A DNA stretch of 64,000 bases from Marispirochaeta sp963667435 (lineage in GTDB: Bacteria > Spirochaetota > Spirochaetia > JC444 > Marispirochaetaceae), in the NCBI GenBank assembly GCA_963667435.1, contig OY763414.1, positions 1,550,001 through 1,614,000 on the forward strand. The letters are read 5' to 3'. The translations under genes were made by a program, and so were the position numbers. The notes beneath the pieces were generated by a model. That model did not search any database. It was not told the origin of the DNA and saw only the letters and a list, made by a program, of their open reading frames with translations. Within the stretch, counting starts at the first letter, position 1. The number at the start of each line of letters is the position of its first letter. Positions 28,301 to 36,005 of the stretch are shown piece by piece.

Positions 28301-29020
28301 TTCCGGCTTCCGGGAATCCTGGACTATACTCATTACGTAAGGAGACGGAAGAGATTCTGCCTTTATGGAAAAAGAATCCTCTTCAGGTTTATACCTGCAA
28401 AGCCCCCCATAAGTGCCTGCCCACAGCTGTCCCCGATCATCAACATAGAGGCTCCTTACAACACTGTGCGGCAGTGCTCCCTCAACATCCTCGTCTGCAT
28501 AATAGCGTGTAAAGGTGCCGTTCTCTTCGTTCAGACGATTCAACCCGTCCAGGGTACCAACCCAGAGATTTCCTTCTGTATCCCGTACAATGGATACCAC
28601 CACATTGTGACTCAGGGAAGATGGATCATTGTCATCCTTTGCATAAACAATAAAATCCCCGGTGGACGGATCCAGACGGTTAAGACCACCATAGGTCCCC
28701 AGCCAGATTATGCCGTCGTCCTCAATGTACATAGTCTGAATAAGATTATGAGAGAGGGTGTTCCGGTTGAACGGATCATGTTCATAAAGAGTAAATTCAT
28801 AGCCGTCATACCGGTTCAACCCTGATTGCGTGGCAAACCAGAGGAACCCTTCAGTGTCCTGCCCTATCTTCGAAACCGAAGAGCTCGCCAGGCCGTCACC
28901 GGTTGTGAGTGAGTCAAAACGAAGGTTTTCTGGAAGAGGTACAGCGGAAAGATTTGAAACAAGCAGTAGAAGCAGAAAAAGGAGCAATGCAGCAGAGCTT
29001 AACCTGATGTGTTCATCCAC
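25313..29020 (-). CDS. hybrid two-component sensor: periplasmic propellers, Y_Y_Y domain, histidine kinase and receiver
   Basis: A 1235-residue protein. A signal or membrane segment spans about residues 8-26. Some 12 to 14 reg_prop repeats (pattern like D..G.LWLGT.GGLNR) run to about residue 690, forming two seven-bladed propellers. A Y_Y_Y domain (about 705-785) precedes a membrane span (about 798-816). The HisKA domain has the phosphorylated His867 in SHEIRTP. The HATPase follows (about 985-1095, with GIGVPEQD and GVGLGLAI). A C-terminal receiver carries the phospho-acceptor Asp1156 in LMDLSMP. Unlike Bacteroides HTCS proteins, no AraC output domain is present, so phosphate must pass to a separate partner. 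None is adjacent. Confidence 0.95.
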   Translation of the reverse strand: MDEHIRLSSAALLLFLLLLLVSNLSAVPLPENLRFDSLTTGDGLASSSVSKIGQDTEGFLWFATQSGLNRYDGYEFTLYEHDPFNRNTLSHNLIQTMYIEDDGIIWLGTYGGLNRLDPSTGDFIVYAKDDNDPSSLSHNVVVSIVRDTEGNLWVGTLDGLNRLNEENGTFTRYYADEDVEGALPHSVVRSLYVDDRGQLWAGTYGGLCRYKPEEDSFSIKAESLPSPYVMSIVQDSRKPEYLWIGSWAGGVSRYNTRTEEVQTYLLPNQDVYQVFMDSRGRVWVGTWGGGLIILDPDTGNTVHITESTPHTGDGLKHDVVYSLFEDVSGIIWIGTNGGGISKYVEWKNRYEFLVNDPSEPDSLPPGKVEAILQNKDGSVWIGVYSGGLHRWYPDTGKIEHYRHAKDDDTSLSNDIVNVIYRDRRGNLWVGTNSGLNLYREETNDFLRILPGDPDFAIPEGTIYSIFEDSRGSLWLGTNNAGAVAFDRTSGISRYFSSAPDSVYRISDNLVRVITEDSSGRIWLGTNRGLNSYDFRDETVASYIHEHSDRESLSDDNIRTLFEDSEGRLWVGTTGGLNLFDPGNDTFSYISRRDGLVSNFVTGILEYRPGELWLSTNRGISVYQPGSGSIRSIKSTNGLFTDELTNGFCKGRAGDVFVGGINGITVVTNPEEGSSAYIPPIVLVNLEVMGQPVDKAEGGNLRELRLSHTDRFFSVEFSALDYSAPEHNVYAYRLEGFDDEWINLEQHEPVRYTNLDPGNYTLHIIGAGSQGNWNRQGITLPVKVLPPWYWSLPAKIAYQIIIVILLVLFMYLSSRKTLLAEAKLVEQELRAEELDRKVVERTREIEEARKAAVEANRAKGLFMANMSHEIRTPLTGIFGMLSMLSGTSLNGKQRSYIEQSTIAVNSLNRLVNDLLDFESLQAGTLQLVINPFQLSAVMDYLNRVFLSLAEEKGLSYTYTADLRNFLDTVLGDESRLIQIVGNLLSNAVKYTEEGGVELRLSAADDTGVYRIEVTDTGIGVPEQDVERIFDSFLQLDSGYTKKTRGVGLGLAIVKQLTESMQGTIEVVSTPETGTRFTLFVPLSPAPDTAETELNEAQEADPGEHLPCTVLLCEDEAINRLYLQGLMESKGFETDAVANGQEAVKAAASRSYGLILMDLSMPRMSGIEAARAIREYEEQHSTAPVTIIALTAHTFPDDIQKCYDAGMNDFIAKPVNEKTLFACLKRYINNSTDNMPE

Positions 29021-29060
29021 ATTGTTAAGTATAGTTTAAACAGTCAAATCCGCAACCATT

Positions 29061-30713
29061 TTAGTAGACAGCAAAGCCGAAAATAAGCAGACCACTGAAG
29101 AAAAATATTAAAACTGTGTGCAGATTGGGCATCATTCTTCTTAGACGGGCGGCATAAGCCTTTCCCGGAGGGGTTTTCAGACTTAGATAGATAAGAACAC
29201 CTGCAGGAATCAGATATAAAACTGTCGACAGTTTCTGCAGGCTCCAGAGAGCTGGTCCGGAAAATGCTCTTCCAGGCTCAATAATGGCTGTAATGATTCT
29301 GCTTACAGAACTGCCGTAGACTCCCCCGGCAAGACAGAGCAGAGCAAGCAGGATAAGGGGAATACCCTGAAGAACAGCCGCTGCAAAGCCTGTTTTCTCC
29401 CGGTATTCAATTGACGTTGGCCTAACAGGCAGATAAATCCTGCTCAGTTTGATAAAACTGGCTACAGTCAAAAAGCCTGTAAGCCAGATAAGATAATAGG
29501 CGGGAGAGCCCTTCATGGCATACGAAATAAAAGCCTTGCTGGCAAATCCGTTAAAAGGAGGCATGCCAGCAATGGATGCCGCGGCAGAAAAGAATGCAAT
29601 TGCCGCAAGAGGCATCTCTCTCCCCAGAGGCCGTATGGCATACAGGTTTCTACTGCCGCCCCGTTCCACTGCCATGCCCACAGTCAGAAAAAGCAGGCTT
29701 TTAAAGAGTGCATGATTCAGTGCATGAAAAACCGATGCACCGAATCCGGCGGCAGTTCCCGTACCGAAGGCTGCAAGGATATAACCCATCTGGGAAACTG
29801 AATGAAATGCCAGAAGACGCTTGGCATCGGACTGAGCAAGGGCATACAGCACAGCTGCAATCGCCGTAAGGGCACCGATCCACAAGAGCAGGGTATACAG
29901 GTAGGCTCCATTGAAGGCAAAGAGAATCCGCACCATGGCGAAGAATGAGATTTTTATCAGGACCCCGGAGAGAAGTGCCGAGACGGGATGAGGAGCAAAG
30001 GCGTGTGCCTCCGGAAGCCAGGTATGAAAGGGAATAAATGCGGTCCTCACCCCGATACCGACACAAAGGGATGCCAGAGCAAAATGGACGGTCCTGCCGG
30101 AAATGCCGCTTCCGGGAGTCTCAAGGGCCTGATGAATCATACTCAGCGAAAGCACCCCGATTTCCCGGTAGATAAGAAATACCCCGAACAGAAAAAAGAG
30201 AATACCCACAGAGCTCAGGATGAGATATTTGAAACCAGCCACAAGAGAAGCGGCACTTTTTTCGTAAACAATAAGTATGTAGGCCGCAATTGCCACGATT
30301 TCGAAACAGACAAACATGGTAAACAGATCATTTGTCAGAGAAACCCCGATAAGTCCTGCGGATAGAAGGGATAAAAACAGGTAGTAGACGGCGGAATACT
30401 TTTTAGACCCGAGAGAAAAAAGCCCCGATAGAAAGGAGAGCATGGATACCAGGATAACGGATATCCAGGCAAAGCCGTCCAGAACCAGACTTATCCCCCA
30501 GGGTTCCGGCCATCCTCCCAGAGCGTAGAGTATTCTGCCGCCGGTGTACATCTGAGAGAAAAAGCCCGCAGCGATTATACCGGACACAAGGATTGAGAAT
30601 ACCGCTGCGAAGGAGAGCGGCCTTCCGGCGGAAGGAAAGATTTTACCGAAAAGTGACAGTGCACCGCCGGCCATGGGAAGAACTATCATCATGGGAATAA
30701 GCGTTTCACTCAT
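29061..30713 (-). CDS. mrpD: antiporter large subunit, MrpD/MbhH-like (NuoN/NuoM fold)
   Basis: About 550 residues and 14 hydrophobic segments of the proton-translocating NuoL/M/N type. The key Glu in FTMFVCFEIVAIAAY, Lys in AGFKYLILSSVG, and the LPEAHAFAPHPVSALLSG and HALFKSLLFL stretches are present. It is the only large antiporter subunit of this operon. The start at 30713 lies inside the mrpC end (ATGAGTGA overlap); a longer in-frame start at 30824 would overlap mrpC by over 100 bases and is rejected. It should exchange Na+ for H+ across the inner membrane as part of a multi-subunit complex. Confidence 0.92.
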   Translation of the reverse strand: MSETLIPMMIVLPMAGGALSLFGKIFPSAGRPLSFAAVFSILVSGIIAAGFFSQMYTGGRILYALGGWPEPWGISLVLDGFAWISVILVSMLSFLSGLFSLGSKKYSAVYYLFLSLLSAGLIGVSLTNDLFTMFVCFEIVAIAAYILIVYEKSAASLVAGFKYLILSSVGILFFLFGVFLIYREIGVLSLSMIHQALETPGSGISGRTVHFALASLCVGIGVRTAFIPFHTWLPEAHAFAPHPVSALLSGVLIKISFFAMVRILFAFNGAYLYTLLLWIGALTAIAAVLYALAQSDAKRLLAFHSVSQMGYILAAFGTGTAAGFGASVFHALNHALFKSLLFLTVGMAVERGGSRNLYAIRPLGREMPLAAIAFFSAAASIAGMPPFNGFASKAFISYAMKGSPAYYLIWLTGFLTVASFIKLSRIYLPVRPTSIEYREKTGFAAAVLQGIPLILLALLCLAGGVYGSSVSRIITAIIEPGRAFSGPALWSLQKLSTVLYLIPAGVLIYLSLKTPPGKAYAARLRRMMPNLHTVLIFFFSGLLIFGFAVY

Positions 30714-31053
30714 CAATCTTCCAGGCCTGTAGTTCAATTTCCCGTATATCCAGGGTATTAAAACGCTGAAACAGGGCATCACACAGAGCCAGAGCCAGGG
30801 CGACAATACAGACTCCAACCACAATGGCGGTGAGCATCAGAGCCTGGGGAAGGGGATCCACCATTGAGCTGTGGGCTGCACCGCTTCCTTCAATGGGAGC
30901 GGTAGTACCGGAAAAGGATCCATAGTAGAGAAACAGCAGGATTATGCCACTGTTGGCAATACTCAGGGCCATTACCTTCTTTACAATGTTGGGTTTTCGC
31001 AAGACTCCCCAGAGTCCAACCAGAAAAACCGCCCCCGTCAGATACCAGATCAT
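30706..31053 (-). CDS. mrpC: Mrp/Mbh antiporter subunit C (NuoK-like)
   Basis: A 115-residue membrane protein with three spans, the NuoK-like size. AVFLVGLWGVLRKPNIVKKVMALSI near the start and LMLTAIVVGVCIVALALALC near residue 80 match MnhC/MbhG. It overlaps the upstream subunit B gene by 4 bases and the downstream D gene by 8. Confidence 0.92.
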   Translation of the reverse strand: MIWYLTGAVFLVGLWGVLRKPNIVKKVMALSIANSGIILLFLYYGSFSGTTAPIEGSGAAHSSMVDPLPQALMLTAIVVGVCIVALALALCDALFQRFNTLDIREIELQAWKIDE

Positions 31054-31478
31054 ACGTCCTCCCCCTTCTCCTGAAAAAGACGTATACAGATAAGACTGAT
31101 TCCCGCACCGACCTTAAGACCAATGATTACATTAAAAATCAGAATAAGGGATATTCTGGGTCCCTCAGCCGCCTCGACGGCTCCCCCCAGGAGACTCAGA
31201 AAACCACTGCCGTAAACTGCGCCGGCAACGCCGATAAGCAGCAGCAGGAGAAATCCCCCTGCCTCAATCAAAGAAAGAGCACGATGAGGATACAGTCGTT
31301 CCACAGCCTCAATCCCGCGGCTGACACTCATGAGAATAACAGCAGAGGCAATCACCACCCCCCCCTGAAAACCCCCGCCGGGAGAAAGGTGGCCGTACGC
31401 GAGGAGATAAAAGCCGAAAAGGAGCATGAAGGGTGTAAGCTTCCGGGACACAAGATCCAGGATGTCACTCTTCTCCAT
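31050..31478 (-). CDS. mrpB: Mrp/Mbh antiporter subunit B (MnhB domain)
   Basis: A 142-residue membrane protein with four spans. SHLS-type family landmark appears here as YGHLSPGGGFQGGVVIASAV near residue 30, which is diagnostic of MnhB/MbhF. The ATG at 31478 is preceded by GGAGG and is the family start; a longer reading to 31529 only adds non-conserved residues encoded within the previous gene. It overlaps the previous gene by 14 bases. Confidence 0.92.
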   Translation of the reverse strand: MEKSDILDLVSRKLTPFMLLFGFYLLAYGHLSPGGGFQGGVVIASAVILMSVSRGIEAVERLYPHRALSLIEAGGFLLLLLIGVAGAVYGSGFLSLLGGAVEAAEGPRISLILIFNVIIGLKVGAGISLICIRLFQEKGEDV

Positions 31479-31755
31479 GATGACCTCCGGTAAGGTAGAG
31501 AACTCCGGAAACAGCAAGGAGCAGCACAATTGTTTCCCCCAGTGTATCGAATGCCCGGAAGCCGAGATAGATGGAAGTAATTAGGTTCAGTGCACCGGTT
31601 TCGGTCTCACCGTTGGCTACAATGTAGTCCCGGATTATACTTGCCGCCGGATGGCTGCCTGAAAGGGCAATAAAAAGAAATACTCCAACCAGCAGAACCA
31701 GGATTATCTCCAGCCCGCCCCGGACAGCAGCGAAAAGACGTTGTCCCCGCTTCAT
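31465..31755 (-). CDS. MbhE-like subunit (MrpA C-terminal tail homologue)
   Basis: A 96-residue protein with two to three membrane spans. The segment NLITSIYLGFRAFDTLGETIVLL is the signature of the MbhE/MrpA-tail family. In MrpA this domain is fused to the C-terminus; here it is a separate gene, as in membrane-bound hydrogenases. It overlaps its neighbours by 4 and 14 bases. Confidence 0.85.
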   Translation of the reverse strand: MKRGQRLFAAVRGGLEIILVLLVGVFLFIALSGSHPAASIIRDYIVANGETETGALNLITSIYLGFRAFDTLGETIVLLLAVSGVLYLTGGHHGEE

Positions 31756-31985
31756 GTATCATCCCTCCGTCCTGTTCGGTGGACAATCCATATCATAACC
31801 AGAGTACCGACACCGGTTCCGACGGCTGCCTCAGTGAGGGCCACATCCGGGGCATGGTAGAGAAAAAATACAAGGCAGCTGAGAAGACTGAAAACCCCCA
31901 GCATAAGCACCGCCGCCAGCATGTCCTTCAACTGAAGAGCAATAACACCGCTGACCAGCATGAGGACCAGAAGAATCTCAACCAT
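31752..31985 (-). CDS. MbhD-like subunit (DUF4040 domain)
   Basis: A 77-residue protein with three membrane spans. FFLYHAPDVALTEAAVGTGVGT (key part) is the diagnostic DUF4040 stretch found in MrpA and MbhD. I chose the ATG at 31985 because it fits the family and has GGGAGAG upstream; the open frame to 32063 would run into mrpG. The overlap with mrpG is 8 bases. Confidence 0.85.
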   Translation of the reverse strand: MVEILLVLMLVSGVIALQLKDMLAAVLMLGVFSLLSCLVFFLYHAPDVALTEAAVGTGVGTLVMIWIVHRTGRRDDT

Positions 31986-32307
31986 CCGACTCTCCCAGCT
32001 CCCGCCTCTTTCGATAACCCCTCTTCCAGGGAACAATACCGCTCTGCCAGGCGAAGCGGGCAATAATATGGGCGGATATGGGATTGGTAACGAAGAAGAA
32101 GATGGTGATTACCAGCAGGCGTCCGGTCATAGGCCCCCATCCGGCAAGAAGAAAACAACCGATTAAAATAGAAAATACGGAGGTTGTACTGCAGGTGGAA
32201 GACGCCTGCAGACGGGTATACACATCGGGAAATACAAGAACACCGATGTTGCCCATAATATTAAACAGCACGCCAAGACCGAAAAATATTGCCGCAGCTA
32301 TTGTCAC
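31978..32307 (-). CDS. mrpG: Mrp/Mbh antiporter subunit G
   Basis: A 109-residue protein with three membrane spans. GLGVLFNIMGNIGVLVFPDVYTRLQA near residue 10 and FFFVTNPISAHIIARFAW near residue 70 are the MnhG/PhaG signature regions. The C-terminal tail is basic. It overlaps mrpF by 4 bases and the DUF4040 gene by 8. Confidence 0.93.
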   Translation of the reverse strand: MTIAAAIFFGLGVLFNIMGNIGVLVFPDVYTRLQASSTCSTTSVFSILIGCFLLAGWGPMTGRLLVITIFFFVTNPISAHIIARFAWQSGIVPWKRGYRKRRELGESDG

Positions 32308-32579
32308 AGACCATCTCCCCTGTTTTTCTGTCCGCCGAAATAGCGGGTAAGCGCAAGAATCCCCACAAAACCGAAGATATCGTATACCAGGGCAACATCA
32401 AGATAGATTACATGATCACCGGCAACAGAGTAGATGACCAGTACAGCCAGGGTCTGGGAGGCAACCAGATTGAGTCCTGTCATACGATCCGCCACGGTGG
32501 GACCGATGACAACGCGGATCATGCTTACCACCGAGGATGCAATAAGAAAATAGATAAGGTAATTCAACATCAGAGCCAT
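32304..32579 (-). CDS. mrpF: Mrp/Mbh antiporter subunit F
   Basis: A 91-residue protein with three membrane spans. VIGPTVADRMTGLNLVASQT near residue 24 and DVALVYDIFGFVGILAL near residue 60 are diagnostic of MnhF/PhaF. It overlaps mrpE by 10 bases and mrpG by 4. Confidence 0.94.
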   Translation of the reverse strand: MALMLNYLIYFLIASSVVSMIRVVIGPTVADRMTGLNLVASQTLAVLVIYSVAGDHVIYLDVALVYDIFGFVGILALTRYFGGQKNRGDGL

Positions 32580-33082
32580 ACCCGGTGCAGCAGTTTCTCG
32601 AAGGTACCCTTGATGAGGTCTCCGGCATAGCGGGAATGGGTGGTACGGGCATCGAGCCAGTGAACAATAAGATGATCATCATCCAGATCCAGGGTGATGG
32701 TCCCGGGAGTCAGGGTTATGGAACTGGTAAGTGCCACCCGGGCAATATCCGTTTTAAGATGGGTTCGGAAATGAACTATCCCGGGGTTTATACGACCCCT
32801 CAGAATATTCAGCAGTACTTTGAAGCTGGCAACGTACATATTGTAGACAAGCACCAGCAGAAAAACGATAAACATATGAAGCCGGGGAAGATGTGCGCGG
32901 CGTCCCGCCTCCGACTCCTCCACAAACTGACGGTATGTGAGCATTGAGACCAGCAGGCTGGCAACACCTCCGGCGATGAGAGATCCATAATCCAGAGACC
33001 AGGTAAACAGAAGCCAGCCTCCGAAGAGGGAGAAAAAGGTTATAAGAAAGCGGACAAAAGCCCAGCGGGTTTCTACTTTCAT
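32570..33082 (-). CDS. mrpE: Mrp/Mbh antiporter subunit E
   Basis: A 170-residue protein with two N-terminal membrane spans and a cytoplasmic C-terminal domain. NPGIVHFRTHLKTDIARVAL and SITLTPGTITLDLDDDHLIVHWLDA (key parts) are the typical MnhE stretches. It is translationally coupled to the PTS EIIA-like gene upstream by a 4-base overlap. Confidence 0.94.
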   Translation of the reverse strand: MKVETRWAFVRFLITFFSLFGGWLLFTWSLDYGSLIAGGVASLLVSMLTYRQFVEESEAGRRAHLPRLHMFIVFLLVLVYNMYVASFKVLLNILRGRINPGIVHFRTHLKTDIARVALTSSITLTPGTITLDLDDDHLIVHWLDARTTHSRYAGDLIKGTFEKLLHRVWL

Positions 33083-33546
33083 TTGCTCTCCCTGCTGATA
33101 AAGGCTGCCATTACCTCCTCTTCGGATGTTGCAGCAAGCAGTGCATTGCAGAAAGTCCGGTCGTGCAGATAGCGGGCAAGTCTGCTCAGCACTTTGAGAT
33201 GACCGGCTTCATCCCCTTCTGGTCCTACAAGCAGAAAAAAAAGGGCTGCCGGCTGATTATCCACGGCATCAAACTTCGCCCCTTCCAGCCTGCGGCCGAA
33301 CACTATACGGGTATCGGAAACCTGGGAGGTAAAGCAGTGGGGTATGGCTATACCGGAACCGATTCCGGTGGTATTGATCTTTTCACGTTTCTTAAGCTCC
33401 CGGACAATTTCATCGGGATTCTCCAGGCGGGTGCTTCGGGCCAGAACATCAACCAGTTCTCTGAGCAGATCAGGTTTGCGTCTGGATTTAAGGGATAACT
33501 CAATACTTTCAAGGGCAAGAAGCTCATGCAGCAGCAGGGCCATCAC
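33079..33546 (-). CDS. PTS EIIA type-2 (fructose/nitrogen-type) domain protein
   Basis: A 155-residue single-domain protein of the PTS_EIIA_2 fold. The phosphorylatable histidine lies in SGIAIPHCF (near residue 71), followed by LEGAKFDAVDNQPAALFFLLVGPEG (key part), as in EIIA-Ntr and EIIA-Fru. Such proteins often regulate ion transport by protein contact; E. coli EIIA-Ntr binds the potassium machinery. Fusion of its gene by 4-base overlaps to the PII-like gene and mrpE suggests it tunes the antiporter. No other PTS gene is nearby. Confidence 0.9.
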   Translation of the reverse strand: MMALLLHELLALESIELSLKSRRKPDLLRELVDVLARSTRLENPDEIVRELKKREKINTTGIGSGIAIPHCFTSQVSDTRIVFGRRLEGAKFDAVDNQPAALFFLLVGPEGDEAGHLKVLSRLARYLHDRTFCNALLAATSEEEVMAAFISRESK

Positions 33547-33881
33547 TCCTCCTCCACCAGTCCCGCTGCCCAGTCTACAGGCAGGGAAAACAGAATACCC
33601 GTTCCGGGATTGTCCAGACCGCCACAGATTTCATTCAACAGGTTGTGGAGCCTGGGAATAAGCGACTCATCCCTGACAACGGAAAAAATGGTTTTGTTAT
33701 AGGGTTTATTGCCTTTCATAAACTCTTTAAAGCCGGCAAAGAGAGGAACTTCATAGGTGAGGAACCGTCCCATTCCCTCAGAATCGAGGATGGTCCCGCC
33801 GGAGATCCCTACCTCCGCATATGCTTCCAGTACCTGCTCAAGGAGTTCTTCGCGATTCAGTACAAACACTACCAGCTTCAT
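33543..33881 (-). CDS. PII-like small signalling protein
   Basis: A 112-residue protein whose pattern (MKLVVFVLNREE, then LLEAYAEVGISGGTILDSEGM, then IFSVV) fits the ferredoxin-like trimeric PII-like superfamily that senses nucleotides or metabolites. It is not a GlnB, since the T-loop uridylylation Tyr region is absent. The ATG at 33881 has GGGAAAG nearby; longer in-frame starts give non-conserved residues. It is the first gene of the ten-gene antiporter operon and overlaps the EIIA gene by 4 bases, implying control of ion transport. Confidence 0.8.
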   Translation of the reverse strand: MKLVVFVLNREELLEQVLEAYAEVGISGGTILDSEGMGRFLTYEVPLFAGFKEFMKGNKPYNKTIFSVVRDESLIPRLHNLLNEICGGLDNPGTGILFSLPVDWAAGLVEEE

Positions 33882-33980
33882 ATTTACTTTCCCGCGACCG
33901 CCGGATAATGGCGGATTACTGATATGTTTTAAGGTACCCGGTGGGTAGTGAGGAGTCAATGGAATAAATCATCTACACCT

Positions 33981-34424
33981 TCAGTTGAGAAAGGTATCGA
34001 AACTGTCAAAAATGTGAAAACGATCCAGATCTGGAAGGTTTCCGATTACAATCCGCTTTTTGTATTCAACCCAGGCATGAGCTTCAAATGGTTCTTTTCC
34101 ACCCAGGGCAGCTCCTAACTTAAGTTCAACCTCATAACCCTGCCGGCGGCACAAGGTATAAGCTGTGAATGCCCTGGGCAGACAGTTATAGGTTCCCGGA
34201 AGCAGACTTCCCCAGATATCCACCCAGTGACAGGTTTCGACAACCCCCGCATCAAACTCCCCGGCAGCAGGATTTTCCGCCCGGGCTTTCAAACGACTTA
34301 CCGCCTGCTGAAAGGGGTACCTGCGAAGCACCCGTTTTGTTGCATAGAGGAGCTTTCCGGTTTTTATAAAGGAAACCTTGCCCCGAAGCGGAAGCCTCAG
34401 AAAGTGCAGGATCTTCCTAAGCAC
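33981..34424 (-). CDS. lasso-type B2 protein: transglutaminase-like leader peptidase
   Basis: About 147 residues. Cys in TYNCLPRAFTAYTLCRRQG, His in FEAHAWVEYKK and the following acidic NLPDLDRF form the Cys-His-Asp-like triad of the lasso peptide B2 family, papain/transglutaminase-fold proteases that cut the leader from the precursor. I chose GTG at 34424, which overlaps the B1 stop and gives the family N-terminus. An ATG at 34475 or the full open frame to 34586 would overlap B1 further. It needs the PqqD-like B1 protein for leader recognition, which is encoded just upstream. Confidence 0.9.
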   Translation of the reverse strand: MLRKILHFLRLPLRGKVSFIKTGKLLYATKRVLRRYPFQQAVSRLKARAENPAAGEFDAGVVETCHWVDIWGSLLPGTYNCLPRAFTAYTLCRRQGYEVELKLGAALGGKEPFEAHAWVEYKKRIVIGNLPDLDRFHIFDSFDTFLN

Positions 34425-34692
34425 CGGTATCCACAAGACCTTCTGCTCCCAGCTGTTCGACAAGCGATAGAACATCTTCCCGGCACTGCTCTTCAGAAAC
34501 ATCGAACTCCTGCTGCACCAGGGAACAGAGTTTTTCCACAGATTCCGGCTGCTCCAAATTCTTCCAGATAAAGGCACCAACCTCATTCAGGCTGAAGTAA
34601 AATCCACGCTCAACATGCATCAGCACCATTTCTCCGTTGACTTCAGTGTGAATTACCCCTTCCCTCTGTTTCAGATGTGTATTTAAATCCAT
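34417..34692 (-). CDS. PqqD-family RiPP recognition protein (lasso-type B1)
   Basis: A 91-residue winged-helix protein. The N-terminal beta strands read VIHTEVNGEMVLMHVERGFYFSLNEVG (key residues), then IWKNLEQPESVEKL and a C-terminal helix with VLSLVEQLGAEGLV. This is the PqqD/RRE fold that binds a RiPP leader peptide and presents it to modifying enzymes. It overlaps the B2 gene by 8 bases and should act with it. It is divergent from the nucleotidyltransferase gene, with a 107-base shared upstream region. Confidence 0.9.
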   Translation of the reverse strand: MDLNTHLKQREGVIHTEVNGEMVLMHVERGFYFSLNEVGAFIWKNLEQPESVEKLCSLVQQEFDVSEEQCREDVLSLVEQLGAEGLVDTGA

Positions 34693-34799
34693 AGAACGGC
34701 ATCCCTACCTGTATTAGCTTTTCTTGTATTCTAATGAAAAAAAAGAAAACGTAAAGCATACTTCCACAGTACTTCAACGAACCCCGCCGCTGTAGTAGT

Positions 34800-36005
34800 A
34801 TGTTTTCGATGAAAAACCCACCTGAGGAAAAGCTCCTAATTGCCCTTACCGCAAACAGAATTAATCAGGCCTGCTCAATAATAAAAACAACGCCGCCGGA
34901 TTACCCCTGGCTTCTTCAACTGGCGGCAAAGCATAAACTGCACGGTATAGTAGCCCAGCGGCTGCTTGATCTGGCGAAAATCTGTGACGTCGACCTGCCG
35001 AAAGCGGACATTAAAGCTTCGCTGCAGCTTGCAGTGGCATTGAATCTGCAGCTGAAGGCCGGGTTTCTCAGCATAAAAGAGATTCTGAAAAAGCTACAGG
35101 TGGATTTTCTTCTTATAAAAGGCTTTGCGCTGGATTCATCCCCCTTAAGGGCTATGAACGATATAGATATCCTGATTCAGGAAAATGACCTGAAACAGGT
35201 GTTCAAGGCCATGACAACGGCAGGCTGCACTTACGTCGGTAGCGGAGTCATGTCAAAAAAGGAATTTGCAGATCCGTTTTCAACCCTTCACTGGAATAAT
35301 CAGTTCCAGTTTATAACACCCCGAACATCTACCCATGTGGAAATTCACACTGCTCTTTTTGAGCGGGACAGAATCAGGCTTGAAAGGCTGGACCGGTTTC
35401 TGGATAGGGTGGATCTCTTCCGGGCCGGCTGCAGGTACAGCGCAGATCTCGACTGCAATGTGCCGTCTCCGGAAGCAAACCTTGCTCTCCTCTGCATTCA
35501 TTCCACCACTAAAAGATCCCCGGCTCATAACACCTATATTCTTAGACATGCTTTGGACCTGTGGTCTCTGCTTGAAGAAGGAATAGATATGAACCGGTTT
35601 ATAAACCTTTGCAGAGAGTGGGATATCGGCTATTACGCCTGCACTGCTTTCAGGCTTTCTGCTATAGCCCTAACCCTGCCGGAGATAGAGTCGATGGCTG
35701 CACAGCTTGAGCCGCTGTTGAATAAACGTGAACGTCTTCTTTCACAACTGCATCTTAACTGCTACCGGGGTCCGGGAGATGCCCCCTTCCTGCGGCGAAA
35801 AATATTTGCCCTGTTTATGCCCCTTGCCATAGCAGGAGGATTAAAAAAGGGATTGAGCTGGTACCGGAAGCTGCTTTTTCCGCCTGTCTGGTATCAGGAA
35901 GAACGTTACGGGATAACAAGGAATTCACCCTTTTTCTTTTTAAGCTATATCTACGGACCATTCGTCTTTATATGGCGAAGCCTGTGGGGAGAAAAGAGGA
36001 TTTAA
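34800..36005 (+). CDS. nucleotidyltransferase-fold protein of a RiPP/HprK-type cluster (NTP_transf_5)
   Basis: A 401-residue protein of the uncharacterised nucleotidyltransferase family often found in clusters with PqqD and HprK-like kinases. LLIKGFALDS and MNDIDILIQENDLKQVFKAM near residue 115 give the metal-binding D-x-D of a polymerase-beta-like palm; HVEIHTALF near 180 supplies the third acidic residue (Glu). The C-terminal third is helical with hydrophobic patches. It is the only + strand gene of the cluster and overlaps the convergent ABC exporter gene by 4 bases. A role in nucleotidylating the peptide is inference. Confidence 0.85.
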   Translation: MFSMKNPPEEKLLIALTANRINQACSIIKTTPPDYPWLLQLAAKHKLHGIVAQRLLDLAKICDVDLPKADIKASLQLAVALNLQLKAGFLSIKEILKKLQVDFLLIKGFALDSSPLRAMNDIDILIQENDLKQVFKAMTTAGCTYVGSGVMSKKEFADPFSTLHWNNQFQFITPRTSTHVEIHTALFERDRIRLERLDRFLDRVDLFRAGCRYSADLDCNVPSPEANLALLCIHSTTKRSPAHNTYILRHALDLWSLLEEGIDMNRFINLCREWDIGYYACTAFRLSAIALTLPEIESMAAQLEPLLNKRERLLSQLHLNCYRGPGDAPFLRRKIFALFMPLAIAGGLKKGLSWYRKLLFPPVWYQEERYGITRNSPFFFLSYIYGPFVFIWRSLWGEKRI

